In this document: one piece after another, positions 1 through 10,337 of the stretch
Numbering within the stretch: the first letter of the stretch is position 1
Layout: each line of letters starts with the position of its first letter
Source: Pleomorphomonas koreensis DSM 23070
GTDB lineage: Bacteria; Pseudomonadota; Alphaproteobacteria; Rhizobiales; Pleomorphomonadaceae
Reading direction: 5' to 3'
Assembly (NCBI RefSeq): GCF_000425185.1
Contig: NZ_AULH01000013.1
Coordinates: 110,908-174,907 of the forward strand
Length of the DNA: 64,000 bases
Made by a program: the position numbers and the translations under genes
The notes under the pieces: generated by a model
What the model saw: only the letters and a program-made list of their open reading frames with translations
Databases searched by the model: none
Told to the model about the DNA's origin: nothing

Positions 1-765
1 GACCTCGCCGTCATCCTCGACGGCCGGCGCTCCAACGCCTCGCAGATCGTCGCCAGCTACATCTCGTCGATCGCCGCCGGCCTCGCCGCCGACACGCCGG
101 CCGGCAAGCAACTGGCGCCGATGCATGTCCAGACGGTGACGCGCAACTGGTTCAACCCCAATCTCGACTTCACCTGGTTCATGGTGCCGGGCCTCGTCGC
201 CTCGATCGCCATGCTGGTCGGCCTCCTGGTGACGGCGCTGTCGATCGCCCGCGAGCGCGAACTCGGCACCTTCGACCAGTTGATGGTGTCGCCGCTCAGG
301 ACGCACGAAATCCTGACCGGCAAGGTGATCCCGCCGATCCTGATCGGCTTCTTCCACATCACCCTGTTCGTGCTCGCCTCGGTCTATATCTTCGGCATTC
401 CGTTGCGCGGCTCGTTGCTGGCGCTCTACGGCGCCGCCTTCTTCTATCTGGTCTCGCTGATCGGCGTCGGGCTGTTCGTGTCGGCGCTGGCGGCGACGCA
501 GCAGCAGGCCATCCTCGGCGCCTTCCTGTTCCTGGTGCCGGCCATGCTCCTGTCGGGGCTGGCGACGCCGATCGCCAACATGCCCGGCTGGCTGCAGATC
601 CTCACCTACGCCGATCCGCTGCGCTATTTCCTGGTGATCGTGCGCGGCGTGTTCCTGAAGGATATTCCCATTGCCGAGATCATCGCCCAGACGGTGCCGC
701 TGGCGCTGATCGCCTGCGTGACGCTGCCGGTGGCCGGCTGGCTGTTCCGCAGCCGCCTGGAGTGA
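1..765 (+). CDS. ABC-2 type transporter permease, 5'-truncated by the window edge
   Basis: Membrane subunit of an ABC exporter, probably of the YhhJ/YbhR class (ABC2_membrane_3). The reading frame is open from base 1, so the true start lies outside the window and 254 codons are visible. The visible part has a short periplasmic segment, then a membrane segment around VPGLVASIAMLVGLLVTAL, the conserved cytoplasmic stretch RERELGTFDQLMVSPL, and four more hydrophobic helices ending shortly before the stop. The REREKGT-like element followed by 'SPL' is typical of drug or lipid ABC-2 permeases. The ATP-binding partner and the HlyD-like adaptor usual for these systems would lie upstream. The substrate cannot be inferred. 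Confidence 0.88.
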   Translation, partial: DLAVILDGRRSNASQIVASYISSIAAGLAADTPAGKQLAPMHVQTVTRNWFNPNLDFTWFMVPGLVASIAMLVGLLVTALSIARERELGTFDQLMVSPLRTHEILTGKVIPPILIGFFHITLFVLASVYIFGIPLRGSLLALYGAAFFYLVSLIGVGLFVSALAATQQQAILGAFLFLVPAMLLSGLATPIANMPGWLQILTYADPLRYFLVIVRGVFLKDIPIAEIIAQTVPLALIACVTLPVAGWLFRSRLE

Positions 766-775
766 GGCAAAACGG

Positions 776-803
776 CAACGGCGGCCCCGGGGAGCCGCCG
801 TTG
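776..803. terminator. Hairpin between convergent genes (probable bidirectional terminator)
   Basis: A perfect 10-bp stem (CAACGGCGGC / GCCGCCGTTG, 8-nt loop) sits between the stop codons of the ABC permease (plus) and the chemotaxis transducer (minus). The T-tracts are poor on both sides (GTTGCTTTC on plus, CCGTTTTGCC on minus), so termination efficiency is uncertain. Confidence 0.55.
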
Positions 804-825
804 GTTGCTTTCGGAGATGCGGGTC

Positions 826-2859
826 TCAGGCGCTGCGCACCGAGGTCAGGAAGCGGCCGAGTTCGTCGCGCAGCGTGTCCGACTGATGGGCGAGATCGTT
901 GGCCGAGGCCAGCACCTGCGTTGCGGCGCTGGAGGATTCCGTTGCCGCCTGGGTGATGCCGACGATGTTCTGCGACACCTGATGCGTTCCCGCCGACGCC
1001 TGGCTGACGTTGCGGGCGATCTCGTTGGTGGCGGCGCCCTGCTGGTCGACGGCGGCGGCGATCGACGAGGCGATGGCGTTGAGCTGCTCGATGATCGAGG
1101 TGATGCCGACGATCGCCTCTGCCGACGACTGCGTGGACGACTGGATCTCGCCGATCTGCCGGGAGATCTGCGACGTCGCCTTCGAGGTCTGGTCGGCGAG
1201 CTGCTTGACTTCCGCCGCGACGACGGCGAAGCCCTTGCCGGCCTCGCCGGCGCGGGCCGCCTCGATGGTGGCGTTCAGCGCCAGAAGGTTGGTCTGGCTG
1301 GCGATGTTGTCGATCAGGTTGACCACCTCGCCGATGCGGTTGGCGCTGTCGGCCAGCTCGCGGACGCGGTTGGCGGTGGCCTGGGCGTCGCTGGCGGCGC
1401 GCGAGGCGACGCGGGTGCTCTCGTCGGCCTGCCGCTTGATTTCGGCGATCGAGGAGGCCAGCTCCTCGGCCGAGGCGGCGACGGTCTCGACGTTGGTGGA
1501 GGCTTCCTCGGCGGCGCTGGCCACGGTGACCGACTGGCCCGACACCTCCTCGGTGGCCGAGGTCATCGACCGGGCGGCGAGCTGCAACTGCGAGGAGGCG
1601 GTGACCACCGACTGCACGACGCCGCCGACCGCCATCTCGAAGGCGTCGGCGAGCTGGTTCATCTCGCCGCGCCGGCGCTCCTCGCCCGCCGCCTTCTGGT
1701 GCTCCTGCTCGACGCGAAGCCGCTCGTTCTCCTGCAAGCCCTCCTTGAACACGTTGAGCGTCGCCGCCATGGTGCCGACCTCGTCGCTGCGGCCGAGGCC
1801 GGGGACGGTGACGGACAGCTCGCCGGCCGACAGGCGCTGCATGGCGCGGGTGATCGACACGATCGGCCGCGAGATGCCGCGGCCGAGCAGCAGGGCCAGC
1901 ACCAGCCCGAGGACGAGGCCGCCGGCCGAGATGCCCCACAGCATGGTCTCGGACGACGCCAGCATCTGCTCGGACTTGGCCTGCAACGCCGCCTGGCTCT
2001 TGTTGGCGACGCCCATGAAGGCGTTGAGCGTATCGTTGATGGCGGCGACCTTGTCGTTCAGCGCCGCGACATCCTTGATGTTCTGAACGCTGGCGGCCTG
2101 GATGACCGTGAAGTCGGATTCGTACTGCTTGGCCTTGTCACGCAACTCGGCGAAGGTCGAGCGCAGCTCCTTGGGGCCGGTCTTGGCCGAGGAATCGATC
2201 CAGGTGTCGGCGGTCATCAGCGTGTCGAGCGCCGCCTGCAAGCTGTCGTCATCGAGGCCGGCGAGGGCGACGTTGACCTGGTTCTGCACCAGAAGCACCA
2301 GCCGCAGGATCTCGCTCACGGTGTCGCGCGTCGCCGCGTCGCTGGTGGCGAGCGCGATGGCGGCGACGTCCTCCAGACCCTTCTGCACCGCGGCAACGGC
2401 CGGTTCCATCGACTTTACGCGCAGGGTGGAGAGCTTGGCCTTCTTGGCGCCGATGCGGGCCAGTTCAGTGGCGTAGGACTCGAAGTCGAGGCTCAATTGC
2501 TTCAGCGTGTCGCGCTGGCCGAAGTCGGAGATCTTGCCGAGGCCGTCGGTGATGGCGGCGCGCAACGCCTCGGCCTGCTTCTCGGTCGCCTCGGCCGTGC
2601 CGGGCAGCGAGGTGTAGATCAGTTCGCGGCTGAGGCGATGGTATTCCAGGAACTTCGCCTGGATGTCGTTGGCGACGCTGACTTCAAGGTTGCGGACGGC
2701 GAGGGCGGTCACCACGCCGTTCGACTGGGAGAAGGTGCGGAGCGCCACGCCGGCGACGATTGCCATTAACGTTAGCGCTACCATGAAGCCGAAGACGATC
2801 TTGCCGGATATGCCAAGCTGCCAGAGCCGCGACGCGAGCTTACCGATCGTTCTGCGCAT
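826..2859 (-). CDS. Methyl-accepting chemotaxis protein
   Basis: Membrane chemoreceptor of 677 residues that would signal to CheA/CheW. It has an N-terminal membrane helix (about 19-40), a periplasmic helical sensor region of about 260 residues, a second membrane helix (about 305-327), a HAMP segment beginning [17 protein letters not shown], and a long coiled-coil signalling domain. The hairpin tip is recognisable by [20 protein letters not shown]. The start was set at 2859, where GGGGAGAGAG lies just upstream. The frame stays open to 2985, but those residues do not resemble a signal anchor. The helical sensor is HBM-like, but the ligand is unknown. The gene stands alone with no che genes nearby, as is usual for dispersed transducers. 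Confidence 0.93.
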   Translation of the reverse strand: MRRTIGKLASRLWQLGISGKIVFGFMVALTLMAIVAGVALRTFSQSNGVVTALAVRNLEVSVANDIQAKFLEYHRLSRELIYTSLPGTAEATEKQAEALRAAITDGLGKISDFGQRDTLKQLSLDFESYATELARIGAKKAKLSTLRVKSMEPAVAAVQKGLEDVAAIALATSDAATRDTVSEILRLVLLVQNQVNVALAGLDDDSLQAALDTLMTADTWIDSSAKTGPKELRSTFAELRDKAKQYESDFTVIQAASVQNIKDVAALNDKVAAINDTLNAFMGVANKSQAALQAKSEQMLASSETMLWGISAGGLVLGLVLALLLGRGISRPIVSITRAMQRLSAGELSVTVPGLGRSDEVGTMAATLNVFKEGLQENERLRVEQEHQKAAGEERRRGEMNQLADAFEMAVGGVVQSVVTASSQLQLAARSMTSATEEVSGQSVTVASAAEEASTNVETVAASAEELASSIAEIKRQADESTRVASRAASDAQATANRVRELADSANRIGEVVNLIDNIASQTNLLALNATIEAARAGEAGKGFAVVAAEVKQLADQTSKATSQISRQIGEIQSSTQSSAEAIVGITSIIEQLNAIASSIAAAVDQQGAATNEIARNVSQASAGTHQVSQNIVGITQAATESSSAATQVLASANDLAHQSDTLRDELGRFLTSVRSA

Positions 2860-3549
2860 GTCTCTCTCCCCGAAGCAATCCGTCCAGCCCAGCGCCCCGG
2901 CTGAACCGCCCATGCAATTTGTCGGTGGTGATTTCAGCCCTTGGTAGGTTAATCCGCCGTTTATTCGGGTCTCGAACTTGAGCATTTGGCCGCGGCGACT
3001 GCCAGGGACAGCAGATTCTTGCTGAGGTGGTCCATTTCAGCTTGGATCGAAACGATGCGGATCAAGTTCGGTGGTGTGGACCGTCGATGTATAGAGGGAA
3101 TGAACTCAAGCATATTGTCCGTCAGGGCGGTGATATAGCGTAACGCCGCTGTACTTGTCGTGCTTTTCAAGAAATCCGTCGCCGGTTTTTCGAGCGTTGA
3201 CCTGCTGCGGCCGGGCGGCACGGTGGCGTATATTGGCCGGAACGGCCGCATATCCAGGGCAGGAAGCCGGCTTTGTTCGCCGGGTTCTCGATGTAGAACC
3301 GGCCCGGCTGGCAACCACGTTGCTCTACATATAGACCAAAGGATTAGCCGATTCCAATACTACACCGACGGGCGCGCGGAACCTCGGCCGGATACGACAG
3401 TCTCGACCTGCGTCGCCGGATTCATCGGCGAAAGTGGCCGGCGGCCGGGGCGATGAGACATCATCGAAGCGTCATCGCAGCGTCAACCAACTGACACCGG
3501 CGTTTTCTACCAAGACGGGGCTTTGCCAACTCCCTGTCAGGTGAGCCCG
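2860..3549. other. 690-bp divergent intergenic region
   Basis: Lies between the chemoreceptor (minus) and the esterase-like gene (plus) and must hold both promoters. Base composition is lower in GC than the flanks. A minus-strand reading frame from 3314 (TTG) to 2961 has some coding-like character in its last 60 codons (ending in a possible amphipathic helix around [17 protein letters not shown]). It has no clear ribosome site or recognisable family, so it is not called as a gene. Confidence 0.4.
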
Positions 3550-4905
3550 ATGAAAACCTTGCTTATGGCGTCCGTCGCCCTCGTCATTTCCTCCACTCTT
3601 GCCAGCGCCGATGAAACCGCATTCAAGGCGACGCTGGTGTCGCAGGCGGTGCTGCCCGCCAACACGGTGATCGCCGCGCCGGCCGATGCGCCGGAGTTCC
3701 TCAAGCAGGCCGGCAAGTTCACGACGCCCGACCGCAAGCGCGCCACGACGCTCGGCTCGGTGCCGGGCCTCGACGGCGTGCGCACGACCGGCCTCGGCCT
3801 GCCGTTCGATGGACAGGCGGTGCAAGGCTTCTCGGGCATCAAGACGATGGCCGACGGCAGCTTCTGGACGCTGTCCGATAACGGTTTCGGCAGCAAGTCC
3901 AACTCGACCGACGCCGCGCTGATGCTGCATCACGTCAAGTTCGACTGGGCGGCCGGCACGGTCGACCGCCTCGAAACGATATTTCTCTCCGATCCCGACA
4001 AGGTGGCGCCGTTCCCGATCGTCCTTGAAGGCGCCGACAAGCGCTACCTCACCGGCGCCGACTTCGACATCGAGTCGATCCAGCCGGTTGCCGACGGTTT
4101 CTGGATCGGCGACGAACTCGGTCCCTATCTGATCCACGTCACCGCCGACGGCAAGCTGACCGACGTCGTGCCGACCGTCGTCGACGGCAAGCCGGTGCTG
4201 TCGCCGGACAACCCGACGCTGTCGCTGCCGTCCAGCCCGAGCAAGCCCTTGCCGGCCTACAATCTCCGCCGCTCCAACGGCTTCGAGGGCCTCGCCCGGT
4301 CCAAGGACGGGGCGAAGCTCTATGGGCTGCTCGAAGGCCCGCTTTACGTCGGCGACGGCAAGTTCGAGACGGCCGACGGCCAGACGGCCATCCGCATCGT
4401 CGAGTTCGACGCGGTCAAGAAAGCGTGGACCGGCCGGTCCTGGCTCTATCCGTTCTCGGGCGCCGGCACCAACATCGGCGACTTCAACATGGTGGACGAT
4501 GCCACGGCGCTGGTGATCGAGCGCGATGGCGGCACCGGGCTTTCCGACAAGGCTTGCGCCGATCCGAAGAAGCCGGAGCCGACCTGCTTCGACCAGCCGG
4601 CCAAGCACAAGCGCATCTACAAGATCGCTTTCGGTGACGACAACGTCGGCAAGACGGTGCGCAAGATCGGCTACATCGATCTCCTCGACATCGCCGATCC
4701 CCAGAGCAAGGCGAAGCAGGGCACGGTGAACGGCGTCTACACCATGCCCTTCGTCACCATCGAGAACGTCGACGTGGTCGACGCCACGCACATCATCGTC
4801 GGCAACGACAACAACCTGCCGTTCTCGGCCGGCCGCGCGCTCGACAAGGCCGACGACAACGAATTCGTGCTGCTCGAAGTGGGTGACTTCCTCGCTGCCA
4901 AGTGA
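3550..4905 (+). CDS. Secreted esterase-like activity of phytase family protein
   Basis: A 451-residue exported protein of the bacterial 'esterase-like activity of phytase' (phytase-like) family, predicted to be a periplasmic beta-propeller. A signal peptide is evident at MKTLLMASVALVISSTLASA with cleavage before DE. Later parts contain propeller-like segments such as GFSGIKTMADGSFWTLSDNG, RSNGFEGLARSKDGAKLYG and IENVDVVDATHIIVGNDNN, which are typical of the family. The ATG at 3550 was preferred over an in-frame TTG at 3523 and GTG at 3541 because it places the signal peptide at the N-terminus and has AGGTGAG upstream. Substrate is unknown; phosphoester or phytate hydrolysis is suggested by family name only. 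It is monocistronic and ends in a strong terminator. Confidence 0.85.
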   Translation: MKTLLMASVALVISSTLASADETAFKATLVSQAVLPANTVIAAPADAPEFLKQAGKFTTPDRKRATTLGSVPGLDGVRTTGLGLPFDGQAVQGFSGIKTMADGSFWTLSDNGFGSKSNSTDAALMLHHVKFDWAAGTVDRLETIFLSDPDKVAPFPIVLEGADKRYLTGADFDIESIQPVADGFWIGDELGPYLIHVTADGKLTDVVPTVVDGKPVLSPDNPTLSLPSSPSKPLPAYNLRRSNGFEGLARSKDGAKLYGLLEGPLYVGDGKFETADGQTAIRIVEFDAVKKAWTGRSWLYPFSGAGTNIGDFNMVDDATALVIERDGGTGLSDKACADPKKPEPTCFDQPAKHKRIYKIAFGDDNVGKTVRKIGYIDLLDIADPQSKAKQGTVNGVYTMPFVTIENVDVVDATHIIVGNDNNLPFSAGRALDKADDNEFVLLEVGDFLAAK

Positions 4906-4920
4906 GGGGCCGCACAAACG

Positions 4921-4956
4921 AAAGGCCCCGGCGGCGATGCGCTGCCGGGGCCTTTT
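4921..4956 (+). terminator. Rho-independent terminator after the esterase-like gene
   Basis: Twelve-bp perfect stem AAAGGCCCCGGC / GCCGGGGCCTTT with an 11-nt loop and a short T-run, 15 bases after the stop codon. Because the stem is A/T-flanked on both sides it could also act on the minus strand, after rsmA. Confidence 0.85.
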
Positions 4957-5002
4957 CGTCTGGACGGCACCTGTGCCGGCGTGGCGTTTCAATCCGGACG
5001 GG

Positions 5003-5845
5003 CTAGCGCATTGCCTTCCAGGCGTTGGCGAGATCGACGAAGCCCTTGACCAGGATGGTCTCGGCGCGGGCCGTCGGCTCAATGCCGGTCGCCGCGCACA
5101 GAGCGAGCGGATCGACGCCGAGCGCCTTCAGACTCTGCCTCAGCATCTTGCGGCGCTGGCCGAAGGCGGCGGCGGTGACCGCTTCGAGATCGGCGAGGGC
5201 ACAGGGCAGGGGCTCGGGCCGAGGCGCGAAATGCACCACTGTCGACGTTACCTTGGGCGGCGGCACGAAAGCCTTGGGCGAGATGTCAAACATCTGCGTC
5301 GCCTGGCTGCGCCAGCCGCACAGCACGCCGAGCCGGCCGTAGGCGTCGTCGCCGGCCTGCGCGGTGATGCGGTCGGCCACTTCCTTCTGGAACATCAGCA
5401 CCATCGCCGTCCAGCGCGGCGGCCAGCTCGCCGGGCTGAGCCAGCCGGTGAGAAGCGGCGTCGCGATGTTGTAGGGCAGGTTGGCGATGATCACCGGCGG
5501 CGCGTCGCCGAGCGACGCGGTATCGAGGGCCAGCGCGTCGCCCTCGGTGATGCTGAGCCGGCCGGGATAGTGGGCGGCGATCTCTTCGAGAGCGGCGATC
5601 GCCCGCCGGTCGCGCTCGACGACGTGCACGTGAGCGGCACCGGCCGCCAGGATGGCGCGCGTCAGGCCGCCCGGCCCCGGACCGATCTCGATGACGTTGC
5701 GGCCGGCGAGATCGCCGGCGGCGCGGGCAATGCGGGCGGTCAGGTTGAGATCGAGCAGGAAGTTCTGCCCGAGGCTTTTCAGCGCCGAGAGGCCGTGCCG
5801 CTCGATCACCTCGCGCAGCGGCGGCAGGTCGTCGATCTGGCTCAT
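5003..5845 (-). CDS. rsmA: 16S rRNA (adenine1518-N6/adenine1519-N6)-dimethyltransferase
   Basis: RsmA/KsgA, which dimethylates two adjacent adenines in the 3' terminal hairpin of 16S rRNA during 30S maturation. The 280-residue protein has the N-terminal family signature [18 protein letters not shown], the SAM-binding glycine loop [10 protein letters not shown] and the catalytic NLPYNI motif, and ends with the helical C-terminal domain containing [13 protein letters not shown]. Length is normal for the family. Its ATG overlaps the pdxA stop by four bases (ATGA), which indicates translational coupling. It is the last gene of the lptF-lptG-lptD-surA-pdxA-rsmA operon, an arrangement shared with many proteobacteria. 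Confidence 0.97.
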   Translation of the reverse strand: MSQIDDLPPLREVIERHGLSALKSLGQNFLLDLNLTARIARAAGDLAGRNVIEIGPGPGGLTRAILAAGAAHVHVVERDRRAIAALEEIAAHYPGRLSITEGDALALDTASLGDAPPVIIANLPYNIATPLLTGWLSPASWPPRWTAMVLMFQKEVADRITAQAGDDAYGRLGVLCGWRSQATQMFDISPKAFVPPPKVTSTVVHFAPRPEPLPCALADLEAVTAAAFGQRRKMLRQSLKALGVDPLALCAATGIEPTARAETILVKGFVDLANAWKAMR

Positions 5846-6879
5846 GCGCCGGCCCCGTTTCCCGCCATGCGGCCGGCCATGCGAATGGCGGCAATCAGGC
5901 TCGACGGATCGGCGATGCCCTTGCCGGCGATGTCGAGCGCCGTGCCGTGATCGGGCGATGTGCGGACGAACGGCAGGCCGAGCGTCACGTTGACCGTCTC
6001 GTCGAAGGCGATGGTCTTCACCGGGATCAGCGCCTGATCGTGGTACATGGCCAGCACCACGTCGTAGGTCTGGCGGGCGGCGGCGTGGAACAGCGTGTCG
6101 GAGGGCAGCGGCCCGCGCGCCTCGATGCCGTCCGCCCGGAGCCGGGCGACGGCCGGCGCCACGATGTCGATGTCCTCGCGGCCCATGCCGCCATCCTCGC
6201 CGGCGTGCGGGTTGAGGCCGGCGACGGCGAGGCGCGGCCGGGCGAGGCCGAACTTCGCCTTCATCTCGCGATCGACGATGCGGCCGGTGGCGACGATCAT
6301 CTCCTCGGTCAGCACCTCCGGCACCGCGCGCAAGGCGATGTGCACGGTGACCGGCACGGTGGCGAGCTGCGGGCCGGCCAGCATCATCACCGGTTCGTGC
6401 GGCGCGCCCGGCCAAATCCGCCGGGCGAGGTCGCCGAGGAATTCGGTGTGGCCGGGAAACTTGAAGCCGGCGGCGTAGAGGCTTGATTTCTGGATCGGCG
6501 CCGTGACGAGGCCGGCGGCGCGGCCGTCGCGTACATGCCGGACCGCCGTTTCGATGGCGGCGACGGTGGCTGCCGCCGTGGCGCCGGACAACTCGCCCGG
6601 CCGGTCCTCGACCTGATGACCGAGATCGAACACCGGCAGCGCGTCGGCGAACAGGCCGGCCACCGTCTCGGGCGTCGCCGCGACGACGGGCGCATCGATG
6701 CCAAGGCGAGCGAGGCGGCTGACGAGAAAGGCCGGATCGGCGACCGCGTAGAAGGGCGGCAACGCTTTCTCATGGCGAAGCGTCCAGGCCCGGCCGATGA
6801 TTTCCGCACCGATGCCGGCCGGCTCGCCGACCGACAGGGCAAGGGGAAGACCGGGCATGGCGGCGAAACTGTCCGGCAT
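5842..6879 (-). CDS. pdxA: 4-hydroxythreonine-4-phosphate dehydrogenase
   Basis: PdxA oxidises 4-phosphohydroxy-L-threonine in the DXP-dependent pyridoxal 5'-phosphate pathway. The 345-residue protein carries the family landmarks [12 protein letters not shown] near the N-terminus, a metal-ligand histidine in [10 protein letters not shown], and the second metal and substrate site [11 protein letters not shown], followed by [20 protein letters not shown]. The start at 6879 lies two bases after the stop of the SurA-like gene. An in-frame ATG at 6858 is also possible because the conserved part begins only after it. It overlaps rsmA by four bases. Confidence 0.97.
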   Translation of the reverse strand: MPDSFAAMPGLPLALSVGEPAGIGAEIIGRAWTLRHEKALPPFYAVADPAFLVSRLARLGIDAPVVAATPETVAGLFADALPVFDLGHQVEDRPGELSGATAAATVAAIETAVRHVRDGRAAGLVTAPIQKSSLYAAGFKFPGHTEFLGDLARRIWPGAPHEPVMMLAGPQLATVPVTVHIALRAVPEVLTEEMIVATGRIVDREMKAKFGLARPRLAVAGLNPHAGEDGGMGREDIDIVAPAVARLRADGIEARGPLPSDTLFHAAARQTYDVVLAMYHDQALIPVKTIAFDETVNVTLGLPFVRTSPDHGTALDIAGKGIADPSSLIAAIRMAGRMAGNGAGA

Positions 6880-6881
6880 GG

Positions 6882-7856
6882 TCAGCGGTAGATGATGTTG
6901 GCTTTTTGCCTCAGTTCCTGCGTCAGCTTCTTCGAGGTTTCCTCGCCGCGCTTGTCGAGGGCCTCGGCGTCGAGGCCGGCCGTGACGGCGGCTTCGCCGG
7001 TCACCGCGATCTTGCTGCAGATGGCGTACATCTCGAAGCCGAGGTCGGAGCGCTGCGGCGACGTCAGGCGGCCTTCGGCGGTGTTCTCAAGCTCGTCTTT
7101 CAGGCCGGGCGGCACCTCGCTGGCCAGCTTGCGGCCGACGTTGATCACCGCCACTTCGCGGAGGCTTTTGGCGAGCTTCAACCCTTCGTCGCAACTGCGG
7201 AACTTGCCGCGCAACGCCTCGGCCTCGACCTTGCGGCGGTTGACGTCGGCCGCCGAGGCGCTCCGCTGCACGGCGAACACCACGCGCTGGAGCATGTAGT
7301 CGCTGGCGGTGATCGCGTTGGCGTTCTTTTCACGGTTGCGCATCTGCTGGATGAGATCGGCCGACTCCGTCTTGATGTCCTGCTGGATCTTGGCGCGCAC
7401 GATGCGTCCCCAGACCATCTGGGCGCGGATGCGGTCCTTGAAGGTCTTGATCGGCACGCCACCCTGGCCCAGCGCCCGCTCGAACTGTGGCAGCGTCATC
7501 TTGGAGCGCTCGGCGATGCTGGTCACCGCGGCGGTCACCGCGTCCTCGCTGACCACGACGCCGCGACGGCTGCCCTCCTGGACGCGCAGCCGCTCGTCGA
7601 TCAGCTCGTCCTGGGCCGCCTTGGCGGCCGGGCCGGGTGCGAGATGCATGGCGAGCTGCAATAGGCGGGCCCGCGACTGGATGTCCATCGAGGTGATGGC
7701 GTCGTCGTTGACCACCACCTTGATGATGCTCTCCGCCCTGGCGGAGCCGATGAAGGCGGTGCCGGCCGGCGACAACAGGGCGGCGGCAAGGGCCGTTGCC
7801 GTCAGCGTGCCGCGCACGGTTCTCGCGATCGTCCCGATATGAAGCATGTTGGCCAT
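6882..7856 (-). CDS. SurA-like periplasmic chaperone / peptidyl-prolyl isomerase
   Basis: Predicted periplasmic folding factor for outer-membrane proteins. The 324-residue product has a signal peptide (cleavage after GSARA), then a recognisable SurA N-terminal chaperone region (IKVVVNDDAITSMDIQSRAR, a typical SurA opening). The C-terminal half occupies the place of a PpiC rotamase domain but is quite divergent, so chaperone activity is better supported than isomerase activity. The ATG at 7856 has GAGGG upstream. ATG 7847 and TTG 7910 are alternatives. It lies directly downstream of lptD, matching the lptD-surA-pdxA-rsmA order known from enterobacteria, and LptD is a known SurA client there. 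Confidence 0.85.
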   Translation of the reverse strand: MANMLHIGTIARTVRGTLTATALAAALLSPAGTAFIGSARAESIIKVVVNDDAITSMDIQSRARLLQLAMHLAPGPAAKAAQDELIDERLRVQEGSRRGVVVSEDAVTAAVTSIAERSKMTLPQFERALGQGGVPIKTFKDRIRAQMVWGRIVRAKIQQDIKTESADLIQQMRNREKNANAITASDYMLQRVVFAVQRSASAADVNRRKVEAEALRGKFRSCDEGLKLAKSLREVAVINVGRKLASEVPPGLKDELENTAEGRLTSPQRSDLGFEMYAICSKIAVTGEAAVTAGLDAEALDKRGEETSKKLTQELRQKANIIYR

Positions 7857-7952
7857 CTCCGCCCTCTGGTATTTGAACCTTGGGAAGCATCTAGCGATGG
7901 AATTTGTCAAGTCGATGGTCCGCGTGGGGGCGTGGAACGGCGACGGTCGCCG

Positions 7953-10337
7953 CTACTTGGCAAGACCGACCGAACTGCCGACCTCGCCGAGCGTCCGGAA
8001 GCCGGCCCGGAGATAGAAGGTCTGGTCGCTGGGCGTGGTGGTCAGGTCGTTCGAGTAGGAGAAGGACAGCGAGAACTCCTCCGAGTCGTAGGCAAGGCCG
8101 AGGGCATGCCGGACGAACTCGTCGTTGACGAGATCGTAGCGGCTGGAGCCGAAGACACGCCAGTTCTCGCTGAGGCGAAGGCTGGCCGCCGCCTGCAACT
8201 CGGAGCGATTGTCGTTGATGCCGAGGTCGGGCTGCTCGCGAATGTAGGCATAGGTCAGCGCCGCCGTCAGCGGTCCGCCGATGCCGAGGATCTGGGTGTC
8301 GAAGCGGTTGACCTCGAAGTTGTCGTTGTCGAAGCGGACGCCGCCGCTGGCCAGGAAGCCGGTCTTGGTGCTGAGGCTGAGGCCGGCGACATAGTCGGAA
8401 GCGTCGGACTCGAGGCCGGAATAGGAGCCGGTGTCGTAGCTGGTCGCCTTGGCGAAGGAGTTGACGCCGGCGAGCTGGAACGACTGGCCGAAGGTGCCGC
8501 TGACGCCGAAGCCATGGCTGAACGAGCCGGAGTAGCGGACGCCGATATTGGCGCGCGTGCCGCCCTCGACGCGGTCGTAGCCGGAGAACTTGTCGTAGTC
8601 GAACAGGCTGTTGGCGTCGAAGACGAGGCTCTGCGCATCTTCGTTGGGGATGTAGGTGGCTTCCGTCTCGTTGGGACGGGCGATCAACTGGGCGATCGGC
8701 TCGATGATCTGGTTGCCGATGGGCGAGGTGATCGCCACCGGATAGCTGTATTCAAGGCCAGCCGCCGGCATCGCCCGGCCGAAAAGCCCGCTCGATGTTT
8801 CCGGCAGCACGCTGCTGTTGTGCGGGTCCGAGAAGATGGCGTCGCCGCGGAAATACAGGAACGGCGTCAGCGCGCCGCCGGTCTGGTCGATCATCCGCCG
8901 CCGCCACATGGCGTCGATGCTGAAACGATCGAAAGTGCCGGCCGCGCCGCGGGTGCGGGTCTTGTCACCCGCATCGAAGACACCATTGCCGTTCATGTCG
9001 ATCTGGTAGATGTCGTCCTTGGTGCGGGTGATGTTGGTGAAGTTGGTGGTCAGCGATGCCTCGCCGCCCCAGATCGGATCCTTGGCGTAGACCTTGTGGT
9101 CGATCACCGGATAGACGTAGGGCTGCTTCTCCTGGAGGTCGTGGTCCTGGGCGAAGATCGGTGTCTGTGCATCGTCCTGCTGCACGAAGAAGCCATAGGC
9201 CGCCATATCGAAGCGATTGCGGTCGCGGACGCCTGTCAGGTACAGGTTGTTGACCGCCACGTCCGAGTTGCCGGACTTGCGGTCATAATCTTTCATGAAG
9301 GTGGTATCGCTGGCCACCGCGACGTTCCAGCCCCAGGACCAGTGCTGGTTGATGGTGAAGCTGCCGGACGATTCCACCGAGCCGCGCCACAACTCGTCGC
9401 CGGAGGTGCCGGAGAAGGCGTCGCGATCGTTCTGGTGGATGCCGGACAGCGTCACCGAATACTGGCCGCTGTCGAGGCGCTGCCGCCACTCGGCAGAGAA
9501 CAGCAGGCCCTGGCGCGAATAGACGGAGGGCGTCAGCGTCAGGCCGTAGCTCGGATCGAGCGCCACGTAATAGGGAACCGACACCGAATAGCCGAGCGTC
9601 TTGCTCCTCTTGGCGCTCGGCATCAGCACGCCGGTCTTCTGCTGCACCGAGGGGTCGGGCTGCGACATTACCGGCACCCAGGCGAGCGGCACGCCGAGGA
9701 ATTCGAATGTGGCATTCTCGAAGACGATCGTCTGGTCCTTCTGCTTGTGAAGGATGCGGTTCGCCCTGATCTGCCAGATCGGTTTCTTGCCCTTCACGCC
9801 GTTGCAGTCGACGCAGGGAAGGTAGACGCCCTCGTTGAAGGTGGTGACGTCGCCGTCCGTCCGCGTGGCGTTGCGGGCCGTGAAGGCGATCCGCTCGGAG
9901 GTGACGAGTTCGAGGCCCTCGACGACGCCGTTGGCGAGGTCGTCGTCGAGGTCGACGCGGTCGCCGCGGACGACGTTGCCGCTGGGATCGGTGATCTCGA
10001 CGTGGCCGACCGCCGTCACCTTGCGGGTCTTGCGGTTGACGTTGACCTCGTCGGCCACCACCACGTGGTCGAGATAGTAGATGACGACGCGGCCGGTGGC
10101 GGTGATCGAATCGGCGTCCATGTCGTAGGCCACCGTATCGGCCTCGACCATCATCTTGGCGTCGGGATTTGGCATCTTGGCGCCGCTGATCATGCCGGTC
10201 AGCGAGGTGTCATTGAGGAATTGGGCCAGGGTGCCGGACGGCAGGAAGACGAGAATCGTCACCGCCACGCCGCACAGAAGGCGCACGGCGGTCCTCGGCT
10301 CCGATGCCTGCGATACGACAGATCTACGCACGCTCAC
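7953..10337 (-). CDS. lptD: LPS-assembly protein LptD
   Basis: Outer-membrane beta-barrel that inserts lipopolysaccharide into the outer leaflet together with LptE. The 794-residue product has a signal sequence, then an OstA/LptA-like domain (VEADTVAYDMDADSITATG, EITDPSGNVVRGDRVDLDDD), then a long barrel with alternating aromatic strands such as GYSVSVPYYVALDPSYGLTL, ending in the aromatic-rich strand FYLRAGFRTLG. A GTG start at 10337 overlaps the lptG stop (GTGA), the arrangement expected for coupled translation. A CxxC pair (LPCVDC) is present near residue 185. No LptE-like gene is visible nearby. Confidence 0.96.
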   Translation of the reverse strand: MSVRRSVVSQASEPRTAVRLLCGVAVTILVFLPSGTLAQFLNDTSLTGMISGAKMPNPDAKMMVEADTVAYDMDADSITATGRVVIYYLDHVVVADEVNVNRKTRKVTAVGHVEITDPSGNVVRGDRVDLDDDLANGVVEGLELVTSERIAFTARNATRTDGDVTTFNEGVYLPCVDCNGVKGKKPIWQIRANRILHKQKDQTIVFENATFEFLGVPLAWVPVMSQPDPSVQQKTGVLMPSAKRSKTLGYSVSVPYYVALDPSYGLTLTPSVYSRQGLLFSAEWRQRLDSGQYSVTLSGIHQNDRDAFSGTSGDELWRGSVESSGSFTINQHWSWGWNVAVASDTTFMKDYDRKSGNSDVAVNNLYLTGVRDRNRFDMAAYGFFVQQDDAQTPIFAQDHDLQEKQPYVYPVIDHKVYAKDPIWGGEASLTTNFTNITRTKDDIYQIDMNGNGVFDAGDKTRTRGAAGTFDRFSIDAMWRRRMIDQTGGALTPFLYFRGDAIFSDPHNSSVLPETSSGLFGRAMPAAGLEYSYPVAITSPIGNQIIEPIAQLIARPNETEATYIPNEDAQSLVFDANSLFDYDKFSGYDRVEGGTRANIGVRYSGSFSHGFGVSGTFGQSFQLAGVNSFAKATSYDTGSYSGLESDASDYVAGLSLSTKTGFLASGGVRFDNDNFEVNRFDTQILGIGGPLTAALTYAYIREQPDLGINDNRSELQAAASLRLSENWRVFGSSRYDLVNDEFVRHALGLAYDSEEFSLSFSYSNDLTTTPSDQTFYLRAGFRTLGEVGSSVGLAK

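Noticed and set aside
2961..3314. Minus-strand small ORF in the gap after the chemoreceptor
   Set aside because: TTG start without a ribosome site and no recognisable family; it stays a possibility because its last 60 codons look mildly coding.
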